Assembly: GCF_002811985.1 (NCBI RefSeq)
Contig: NZ_NPDU01000076.1
Span: 1 to 20,704, forward strand
Direction: 5' to 3'
DNA: 20,704 nt
Origin: Leptospira adleri
Lineage (GTDB): Bacteria > Spirochaetota > Leptospiria > Leptospirales > Leptospiraceae
This document shows, in pieces, positions 1-10,200 of this stretch (its first letter is position 1; each line of letters begins with the position of its first letter). The notes beneath the pieces were generated by a model, which saw only the letters and a list, made by a program, of their open reading frames with translations, was not told the DNA's origin and searched no databases. Both the position numbers and the translations under genes were made by a program.

Positions 1-35
1 TGGCCTTGTCAATAATCTGGTCAAGATCGGTTTGA

Positions 36-515
36 TTGATAAAATCAACCATCAGACTTTCTTTTGAACGGTTACATACAAAAGTTCCCGTCACAGCCGT
101 TCAAACTCTCAACAACGACGTCCTTCCTTTTTTCGAAGAACACAATGTTAAAGTTCTGACTGTGCTTACCGATAATGGTCGTGAGTATTGTGGAAGAGAA
201 GATCAACATCCGTTTGAACTCTTTCTTCAATTAGAAGAGATCGAACATCGAACGACCAGGGTTCGAAGACCTCAGAGTAACGGATACGTTGAGCGTCTTC
301 ATAGAACTTTGCTCGATGAGCATTTTAGAATTGCAGGTCGGACCAAATTCTACGAGTCGATTGAAGAAATGTAAATTGATTTGGAAATCTTCTTTGAAGA
401 ATACAACCACAAACGAGCTTATCAAGGAAGAAACATGAAAGGCAGAACTCCATTTCAAGTCTTCATTGAGGGAATCAAAAATAAAGAGAACAAAGAACCA
501 ATTTCTGAAATTTAG
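36..515 (+). pseudogene. IS transposase remnant (rve/DDE integrase core), 5'-truncated with internal stop
   Basis: This is the C-terminal part of a DDE transposase with an rve integrase core, of the IS3/IS481 kind. Visible motifs are the second catalytic Asp in LTDNGREY and the catalytic Glu in NGYVERLHR, followed by the usual tail with EEYNHKRAYQGR and GRTPFQVF. The region with the first catalytic Asp is missing: a TGA at 33-35 lies just before the first readable codon (TTG at 36). The frame is broken by TAA at 372-374. Translation resumes in the same frame and the family-like tail ends at TAG 513-515, so the TAA is a nonsense change, perhaps from CAA. No active enzyme can be made. No terminal inverted repeat or target duplication could be placed. 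It converges on the lipoprotein gene that ends at 570. IS family assignment is uncertain; pseudogene status is well supported. Confidence 0.85.
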
Positions 516-569
516 TCAATTTTTTTCAGAGGAACTGTCAGGTGAATACTGTTACTGTACACTCTATTT
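516..569. other. Short convergent spacer, no terminator recognised
   Basis: Fifty-four bases lie between the transposase remnant and the lipoprotein stop. The stretch around 530-560 (ending ...TGTCAG then GTGAATACTG) could include the old IS end, but no partner inverted repeat is visible. I see no strong hairpin followed by T for either direction, so where the long leftward operon stops is unclear. Confidence 0.4.
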
Positions 570-1244
570 TTAACGGGTTGTGTCCGGGTGGCTACTTTCA
601 AAATCTTTCCGCTCTTGTTCTTCCTCAGGACTCAGGATCGGACAGTGATTCACAAATGTATCGATTGAAAATCTTACCCAAGTATCATTTCTTAAGTGAT
701 GCCCCTCAAACACCAGCACATGACTGTTTTCTAATGTTAATTTTCCTGTCTGGCCTTCTTTACGCAGATATACTCTGTAAAGCATTCGTTTCGATGACTT
801 TCCATCAAATTCATTTTCTTCAATCGCTTGCGAAGGCTCAATTTCATAAGACACAATCTTGTCTTTGAACAAAAGATCATAATCGCACCATGCTTTTCCT
901 GTTTCAAAACTCTTCACCCAAGCTTCCATCGCATCATATTCAGATGAAATATTGTAAGATCTTTGAATAGATTGAGAAATCCTCGAAGTAGAAAGATGCG
1001 TTACCCGATGATAATTTTTCTCTTCGATTGCTTCTTTAAACTTTAAAAGATCCTTCATCAATCGGTCCTTTGCAATATCCCTTGCATTTAAACCGATCTT
1101 TTTGAACTCTTCCTCTCCTTTCAGATTCGAGCCACCCAAATACTTAACCCCATCCGCAAACTGCTCTTCCTTCGGGGAACAGGAAAAAAGAGTCCCAAAA
1201 CAAAAAAGAAATATTACAAATCTAATCTTTACCTTCATATTCAC
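570..1244 (-). CDS. Small lipoprotein of unknown function, coupled to the giant Hint/M23 gene
   Basis: This predicted lipoprotein of about 224 residues has a basic N-terminus (MKVKIR), a Phe/Leu-rich core and the lipobox L-F-S-C at residues 19-22. The mature part is charged and soluble-looking, with helical N-terminal and more beta-like C-terminal halves, plus internal Cys residues in AWCDYD and NHCPIL. I recognise no domain. Three starts are possible: TTG 1247, GTG 1244 and ATG 1238. I chose GTG because AGGAAG (1252-1257) lies 7 nt upstream; ATG keeps the same signal peptide but has a 13-nt gap. That SD sits inside the last codons of the giant gene, whose stop is at 1249-1251, so translation is probably coupled. 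It is the last gene of the five-gene operon, and no clear terminator follows. It could be an immunity or inhibitor protein for the M23 peptidase, or an anchor for the giant; that is inference from position only. Confidence 0.88.
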   Translation of the reverse strand: MNMKVKIRFVIFLFCFGTLFSCSPKEEQFADGVKYLGGSNLKGEEEFKKIGLNARDIAKDRLMKDLLKFKEAIEEKNYHRVTHLSTSRISQSIQRSYNISSEYDAMEAWVKSFETGKAWCDYDLLFKDKIVSYEIEPSQAIEENEFDGKSSKRMLYRVYLRKEGQTGKLTLENSHVLVFEGHHLRNDTWVRFSIDTFVNHCPILSPEEEQERKDFESSHPDTTR

Positions 1245-1248
1245 CAAT

Positions 1249-4200
1249 CTACTTCCTCGTTCCGGATGGAGCCATCACTTTAATGAAATACTGCGGATTG
1301 ATCAAGTAATACGTAATCTCGCCTTTCCTGTTTCTCTTAGCTTCATAGAAAGCAGAGCTAACACCTTTCGGCTTGTCATACGAAATCACAGAAATATGGA
1401 GGTGCGCTCCAGTAGATTGTCCGGTCGTTCCCAAATCCCCGATCTTTTGTCCAGGCTTAATCACCTCACCAGCCTGCAAAGGTTTTCCATTTTCGTTTCT
1501 TGGAAAAGAATCAAAGTGTTTATATTGCAGTTCATATGTCCCACCAAATGTACCCTTTAACGTCGTCTCAATCGATACTCCGTTTCCGTTCGCATTCGCA
1601 AGTTCTGGTTTTCGTCGGATCTCGTCGGGAACCAAGGCCATTTGATCCGACGTCAACTCTACAGGAGTCTTCGCATTCGCCATCGTGTAAAATTTTCCGT
1701 CCTTAGAGATAACTCCCACAGATCGCACAGACTCAAAAGGTTTCTCGTTCTTAGCAATCGCTGGATTCGCCTTTCTAAATGCTTTATCTAATTCATTCAA
1801 CTTGTTAGCTGAATATAATTTGCCATCTGGATCGTAATATCCCGCATCTCGAATTTTGTTTCCAGTTCCATCATATAATGGCTCCGAATACGCAATACCC
1901 TTCTCTTTTAAATGATTCGGCATTTCCCCTGGTAATGTGATCGACAATCCTTTTGTCGGATTTCCCTTTACCTTCCCTTCCAAAATTGAGTTTATCCTTT
2001 CTCCTTTCACTCCTCCCACATCCAAACCGCCATGGTCGTTCGAATGCAAATACGCCCCTACTTTTTCTTGGTTACTGTACCCGCCTCGGCCAAAGTGAGA
2101 ATTGATCGGCATCGTCGTTCCTTCCGGATCACCCTTCGGATTTTTAATAGAATCTGTGATCAATATCTCTCGTTCGTATTGATCGCTGTCCCGTTTGTCG
2201 GCGTGCGTCAAATATTCTTCCATATCTCGCAATGCTTTTTCTCTCTCCGGTCCTCCTTTGCGAAGGGCGGCTGTGAGAACATCGTCAACAGAGCTTAAAG
2301 CCGATTCTTGAGCGCGTTTTTCAAATTTATCAATTTTGTTGTTTAGCTCTGCAACCCTCTTTGTATCGTCTAAGGCCTTGTAGTGTTTCACTTCTTCTTC
2401 CAAACCGTCTACAATTCTTTCAATCGCCTTCGATTCTCCGGCAAAGCTGTCCTTCTCTCTCAGCAAAAATACGTCCAATGGTTCACCAGCTTTTCGTACT
2501 GGCTTATAGTCCAAAAAGTTTTTGTCAAGTTGCGCCGTTCTCTCCTGGATCGCTTTCACTTCCATGTTCAACTTGTCGTATTCTGCCTTGTCCTTCTTCG
2601 GATCTAAGGTTCTCAGTTTGTCCTCTTTCAGTAACAAATTCTGAGTGAGATCAGCGCGATCATTGGCTACGGCCATTCTCTCTTTTCCAAGCACAGTCTC
2701 TAAACTCTTGTGCATCGTCGTTTCACTTTGGTCAAAAAGAGCCGCCACTGCGTCGTTGTGTTCTCTCTTAGCATCATTGATGCCTCTCAGCTCGTTGCGT
2801 TCTTTGTCCGAAAGTTTGCCCTGTAGTGAAAGTTTTTCAAGTTCGATCCTTCTTCCTTCTTGCGGGAAATGTGTAAGTGTTTCGTTCAAGAAATTCGACT
2901 TCTGTTTGTCCAGATGTTCCCGGGTTGCAAGCGCCTTCTCGCGTCTTTGATTTAACTCAGGTGAGCGAACATACTTTTCACCAGGATGATCTTTCTGATG
3001 TCTTTCGTAGTCTTCTTTCTCAAGTTTCTTCTGTTCAGCTAAGATCGCCTTCTTCTGTTTGTCAAATTCTTGCAGCCTCGCAACCTGCTCCGGTTTCAAT
3101 TCAAACGCTTTTCTCTTTGTCTCAAAGTCAACCCCAGCTGTATTCTTGCTCAGAGCCTTTTTGTCGATTGTGCGAGAATTTACTAACACTTCCGCAAACT
3201 TTGGATCATTACCATATATTTTTGATACGTAGCTCTCCACTCGATTCTCTACTTCACGGATTGCCTTCGCCTCTGCGATTCCGCGCTCCTTCATCTTATT
3301 TTTATGGGCTATGAGGTTTGCCTCTGTGTCCTGGATTTTCCGACGACCTGTATTCATCGATTCGATTTCGCCTAACTCGCGACCGATTTTCCAAAGACCT
3401 ACATGCGTTCCAAGTTCCGTTAAAGTCTTACCACCTCCGACTTTGTTAAAGCCGCCCAGACTAAAGGCTCCGGAAGAATACCCATTTACCATATCCTTCG
3501 TGCTAACCACACCGGCAGGTAGATTCTTGGAAAGATCCTGTTTCAACCACCCATCAATCGCGGAAAGCTGAGCTTTTGTATATCCTTTCTCTGGGTTCAC
3601 TCCCTTCAGCAATTCCCGAATCTTACCGATTCCAGGAAGGTCGTCAGCATCTTTGCTTCGAACCATATTCACAAAGTCTAAATTCTTTTTACCCTGCACT
3701 TCCAAGTTTTGTTGCGCGGAGAAATGCTCAAACAACAAACGATTCGTTTCCTTCTCCGCATCCGCAGCGTTCTTGCGGAATTCTTTTCCTAAATTCTTTA
3801 ACTCTCCCAAGCTACTCGCAAGTTCCTGGTCGTTTCCGGAAAGTTTTAACAAACGGTCCGTTCTACCTAAAGCCGCAGTTACCTCTTTACTTTCATTTAC
3901 GTAATTGTGCACAACATATCCCGCGTTAGACGATTCCGCATCTCCGCCAACCACATACGTATGATTGTCTTCTACCTCGAGATTGTACACCTTAGTCGGC
4001 TCCACGTTGTAGTGAAAAATCCCGGTTACTTGCGCCCAAGTCCCATCCGACTTCAACACTTCGTCGTTTACTTTCAGGTCTTCCACTTTCACCCATTCTG
4101 AACTTGCGATTGCTAAAGCGACATTGCTTGAACTTGAGTCAGTCATTCTTCGTCTAAACGGGTGATTCCAAGTCGTATGCAGTTCTTCTTCACCGTCTAA

Positions 4201-7200
4201 CTCTAAGTTGAAAAGTTGTGGAACTTCGTGGATGAAAAGTTCTGTTACCTTCTTTTTCTCAAATGTATTCGTTTGCTCGTTCCAGGACTGAACGATGTCG
4301 CCGACTGCGATAGTTTCTATTGCCTTTTGACCTTCTTTCGTCCAAACCTGAGTCCCCGCAACAAAGCAAGTGTCCAAGTGAAAAACTCCGGCCTTGTCAA
4401 CCATCTTGCTTCCGTCATTCGTAAAACCGAAGCTCTGCGCGACATCGCCAAACACACCCTTTACCAATTTACCGAATGTGGTAGTCGCGCTTTTTCCGTC
4501 GTTAAAACGGATCTCTATACCCGCTCTCTCACCTGCTTTTGTTACGTCGTTCTTCCACTTTTGTAAGCCTTCTGAAGTCTGAGACATCGCATCCTTGTGA
4601 GCATTCCACTTCTCGAGCAACTTCTCAGGTTGAGCTTTGTCCATGTCGATACTACCGTCCTCTTTTTTCGGAAGATAGTGATCAATCTCTGCTTGTGAAT
4701 ACAACGGCTTATCCATCCTCGTTCCCAAGCTCAATTCTTTATGTAAAATCTCCATCTGGCTCTTTTCACGGTTGTATGAAGAATTCTCCGCAATCACACC
4801 TTGGTTGTATTCGTTTTGAAAATTACTGTTAAGAGACGCGGCTTGCCATCCGTGAGTATTCGTGTCGTATCCAACGTTCGCTATCGTCGCTCCCTTGAAG
4901 CCTTGAACGCTAAAATTCAACATCCCGTCATTGCTAAATTCGAGGGTCCCGCCTGTTCCTCTCAAACTTTGCGGAATAGCCGTATTGCCGTCACTATTAT
5001 AGGATACCGAGACACTTGCGTTACCTTCTTTGCTTGCAGATATATTAAAACTTCCGTTTGCCCATTCCAGATCTCCCGCCTTGTTTACGTCGTAGCTTGC
5101 ATTCGCGGTGTAACTTTTGCTTTTGAAATTGTAATCCAATCCTAGGCCAATATTGTTCGCAAAGTTCGTATTTACGTTCATACCGAATCCACTGTCGGCA
5201 TTGAAACTCATTCCCATGCTTAGATTACTCATTTGAAATGCGGTCATTAGCTCCTTCAACGCCGCAGCAGCAGGCAATCCCTTAACACCGGATATGTTCA
5301 CATTCACACCACCTCCCCAGCCTCCCTTCACTTCCTGTTGGCCGGTTAGCAAGTTCGCATTTTGGTGCTTGGTGTAAGTAATATATCCTGTGACGGGAGT
5401 TTTGATTCCCATCGTCACGGTGTTGATCAATCCGCTTGCGAACGCTGCAACCGCCCCATTCGTTCCGTTCAATTGACCTTCAATTAGCATGCTTGTTGCA
5501 GTACTCGCAGCAAGGGCAATGATTTGACCGTTCGTCAGGGTGGTTAACCCTAGGTTGGTAGCTGTCGTTGAAACTGTCGATAACCAGCCAGCAACACCTT
5601 GACTTGCGGCTCCTGCGGTAAAATACATTGCCGCAGCTGCGGCCGCTACTTGAACAATCGTCTCCGCGTCTTTTAATCTTTGTTCGCGCGCATGTTTTTT
5701 AGCCTCATGTTTGTCTATATTGTCTTTTAATAACAATCCAATCATGTGCCCCATGTTCGGATCGCCGGGCATCAGCGCTTCGCCGATCAGGTCGAACATC
5801 TTGTTACGCATATCGTTCTCTACAAAGGCTTTGTTGATGATTCCCTGTTGAGAACGCGCCTTTACGTCGTCCATAGTGACGGTATGATGCCATTCTTTTG
5901 TCTGATCATATACCGAGGATTTGAAATCTGAAGATACAACCGACTCTCCAAGCATATTCCCGAGATCGGCGATCGAAGTCATAATCCCCTTGAACCCTTT
6001 AGAAACAAGAGTAGTCAATCCTCCGCCGAACAATTTAGCATCTAGAAGAAGAGGACTTAGGATTCCCCCGCTCACTACCGTTCCTATCTTTAAAAGCTCG
6101 TCTCTTTTGTTTAATGCCCGCTCCGCTTGTTTTCTTACCACAAAGTCAGAGGCTTGCTGCGCCCAGAGATCGATCGTCTTCTGGTCGAGTTGATTGATAC
6201 GACCATATTCTTTCACAGCTTCACTTGCAAGCGTCACCTGATCCGCATCCCAGTTGCGAATATCATCTTTGTATTCTTTTAATTTAACGCTATTGATCGC
6301 CTCTCGCATGTTTGAGTTGATTCGTTTTTCCTCTTTCTCCGAGGTCAAACCAAGATCACCGGATATATGGGTCCCGGCTTTTACCAAACCGCCTTCAATC
6401 TCCGCGAAAAATCCTCCGATGTTAGCAACTGCTAACTTCAGCTCACCTGCTATGGAATTCAAAGAAAGCGCAGCGCCGTTTCTGCCGAGCTCTTCCTTCG
6501 CTTCCTTCATCTCCACAAAATCCATCACATATTGGGAAAGAAATCCCGTCAAAGCAGGAGGTAAGTCGTGTTCTTGTCCGTATTTCTGAACCGCAAAACC
6601 GTACATGCTCGTTTTGAAATTCTTCCAATTGTCGAGCGCATTCAGATTTTTTTCGTAAGAATCGAAAGTTGACTGCATTGCATGCCCTGCTCCGGGATAC
6701 AACATGTCCAATGCAAGAGGCCCGATCTTGACAAGCGCTCTTTCAATTCCTTCCATTCCAAGGTCGTTAAAAAGAGAATGCATCCCTTTTCCAATTCCCA
6801 AGGCTTGGTTTCCCATATCGTGTCTTGCTTTCGAGGCCTCCATGTGAGCCATGAGACCGCCCGAAAGAAACGCGGCGACGTCGGGAGGAAGATCAAAGGC
6901 TTTCACAAGCACCGTTGCGACGACGTCTTGGATCGCCGATTGCGCCTGTTTGTTCACCCATGAACTGGTGGACATTCCGCCCAACAAAACGGATTCCACA
7001 TAATCTACTATGATATTTGCAATCTTGACTCGGTTATTTGCATCCGCGGAAGCGATTGAAGCATTGTGATCGTTCAATCTTTGAGCCGCATTCACCTCGG
7101 TAAAAAGGCCGGCCATATTCTTGTTTGAGGATAAAAACGCATTCACATTTTGGAATGTACTGTTGACAAGATCTCCTACGGCATTGTCTCGACCGTCAAA

Positions 7201-10200
7201 AACATCCCCCAAACGGGAAGCACCTCTTCCCAAAAGAAACAATCCCTTGTTAGGCGGAGCGATCGTAACGACCTTATCATCCGTACCGAAACAATAGGAA
7301 TCCATATTCGTCGCGTCCATCGCACCACAAAGCGAAGTCGAACCGTCATACACATTTCGGTGAGCAGTCAGCTTACCGCTTCTATCCACGTCAACGCTCG
7401 TATATTTGTTTTCGATATATTGGTTACAATTGCCGTTGCTGAGATCGTCTCCGCACTGATCCTTAATCCAATCCTGAATCTTTGGCCCGAGGCTGCCATC
7501 TGCGTTCAGCACATACGTCGTTGTGATCGTTTCATGGGAATACTTGTCTATACTCTCAACGGATTTCGTTTTGAGGTGATGGGCTTCGATCAGATCGCCT
7601 TGACCGTTCTGCGTAAACTGTTTCTCCTTACGCATCGAATCCGCAACTCCGTTCATATAACCCAAAATCGTATCCATAGTCGCGTTGTTAGTCGAAGACA
7701 ACAGGGTCAAGTTGGAAGCGCCGGTGATCGCCCGGCTAAAGCTGGACCCGAGAGTGGAAAGTAAACCAAAGTCAGGAATGTTTCGATCCGCGTTCCGATC
7801 CAACCCGCTTAGGATGGCACCGAAGGAAGCGGTAAACGAACTAGTATTCGCAACAGCTTCCCCGTCGATATTTGATTTTGTCCTTCCTTGATTGATTCCG
7901 GACAAAACCTCCTGCGTAAGTTGAGCGTAATTCGTTTGCCCCTTCGCGTTTTTCAGAGAATTCTCTGCGGCCTGAAAGGCGCTTGCGGCCTGTTGTTGAA
8001 CCTGCCCCATTTGTGCAAGCCAAGCCGATTCCTGGCCTTGCAAATCCTGAACCCCGGCGTTAAAGGTATTTTGCGCATCCGTTAGAGCAGCTTGCATTTG
8101 CGTCTGCCAATTCGCATACTGCGCCTGATACGAGGCCGCCTGAGCGGTCCAGTTCGTAATCGAAGGCATCACATTGTTCTGCCAATCATATTCAAAACTT
8201 TGCAACTGTAAGGCCAGATCTTGATAGGTTGTTACGTTCGCAAATGCGTTGTTATTCGAAACCGTAAAGTTTAATTCAATCCAGGCATAATCTTGCATAT
8301 GCTGAATATCCGCCAAAAAAGGGACGCCCGCCCAAACCCCGGATTCTCGAGCAAAGTAATCGTAGAAGTTAGTTCCCCAAGCTCCTCCTATGTTTTGCTG
8401 CTCGGAAAAGGTACGGTTTGCCATGTAAATCCCGGGCGTCGGATTAAAAATATCTCCCGAATAACAGCCCAACCAATCCGGACAATAAGGAGTTGCGGCA
8501 AAAAAAGGAGTAAAAGCGTCTTCGTTCATAAAAGCGCGAAGATCGGCGTGGCTAATTCCTGTGATCGTTATTCCAGGTCCTAAACCCGTCAAACCGGTAA
8601 GCGGAGAGCCATTTCCGTCTAAACCGCTTGTATATGCATCCATGATCCAATTGGCCAGATCCGTTTCCGTAATTTCATTACGAATGTATGCTATGATTTT
8701 CTTTGCAAGCCCGCCTGCCCCCTCGGTCGCGGCCGAATTCAGAATTTCATAAATACTAACCGCAGCCATTGACGTCGAAGTTGCTGCGGCATGTTCAAAG
8801 GGAGTCGATCCCCAATAAGAATAAATTGTGTCGTTTGAATATTCCGCGTCGCCGTAACGGACGTTATTTGTCCCGTTCCCGTTCTGATAGTTGATTGCGC
8901 TTTGAAGCGCCCCTTGTGTGGCGAGAAGTTCACTGTGCAAAAATGAGGTCATCAGATTGGAAGCGTATAAGAAGCCTGCTTCCATATCCTGGACCTGACA
9001 AGTATGACCGGACTGACATGACACACAACGTGTATCTCCGACCGGACAACTGGTGGCAAAGTAAGAACCCGTCGCAGAAGCTGGGACCGTATTGTCCACC
9101 ACAGCACTATAACAGGTATGCCCTGCGGAACAAGTAGTCGACGCGACAAATGAACCCGAAGTCGAATCGTAAAGACCCTTCACGCAACTATTGCCGTTTA
9201 AACAATTCGCGTTGTAGCTGATCATCGTCCCCGAAGTATAATCGAAAATCGCAGGCATTACGTATCCTTCCTGCAGCGCATTCGCAACGTTATTGATAAC
9301 GTTTTGAAACGCCCGACCGTCCGCGTTCAATCCCGTTCGAATCGAAAGGTTCTCCTTCTCGCTACCGTCGCAGATCGACGGACAAACCGTATTCTGTAAA
9401 TACTTGCTATCGGTAGAATCATATAAAACGTTCGCGCAAGTATGACCCGCCGGACAGGATCCGAAAGAATAAAACTGCGAGTTCGCCGGATCATATTGAA
9501 AAGTCGTACAACTATGGCCGCCGGGGCAACTAGCCTGAACATAGCTGTTGGAAGTATTGTCATACAATACTGAAATCGAATTCCAAAAAAGATTATTGCC
9601 GTTTAAAAAAGACTGATAACCTTCCAAGCTCGAAAGAATCTGATCCTTAACTCCAGCCTGAGATTGTTGAATCTGAGCAAGGTGAGCTTGATACTGCATT
9701 TCCGTCGCGTTAATCTGGGAAAGAAGATCTTGATATTTAGTAGTCAAACCCTGAAGCGCTTCCTGATACGTCTGAAGACCGCTCTGCAAATTCTGATTAA
9801 AGTCGCTCCACCATTGGCTTTCCAGTCCTTCCAAAGTCTGCTGGCCGCTGTTTAGAACCGCTTGACTCAAAGACCCTCCTAGATTTAGATTCAAGCCGCT
9901 TCCGGAAACGAATGAATTCCACTGACTCTGGAACTGGGCCGTAGAACTGGCCACTGCACCGGAATTAGAACCGTACAAAGCCGAAAGGTAATCGCTGCGT
10001 TCGGATAAAATCGTCGTTTCCACTGACGACTGCCAGGATAACAATTGTTCGCTGGCCTGTCCTTGCAGCGAATTGTAGACATAGGTCTGATAATCTTGAA
10101 CGGAAGCAAAATGATCGCTTGTAGTAACGCTGTTCACGATCATCGAAATTTGTGCTTGAACCTGGGCTTCCCATTGAGTCTGCAAAATGCTCACGCTCTG

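Noticed and set aside
542..868. 108-codon plus-strand frame over the lipoprotein gene
   Set aside because: Antisense to the lipoprotein coding region, which has a proper signal peptide, lipobox and ribosome site.
3904..4368. True protein-splicing intein in the giant protein
   Set aside because: The residue after the terminal His-Asn is Tyr, no homing-endonuclease insert is present, and the flanks do not form a recognisable split domain; Hint-type cleavage fits better.
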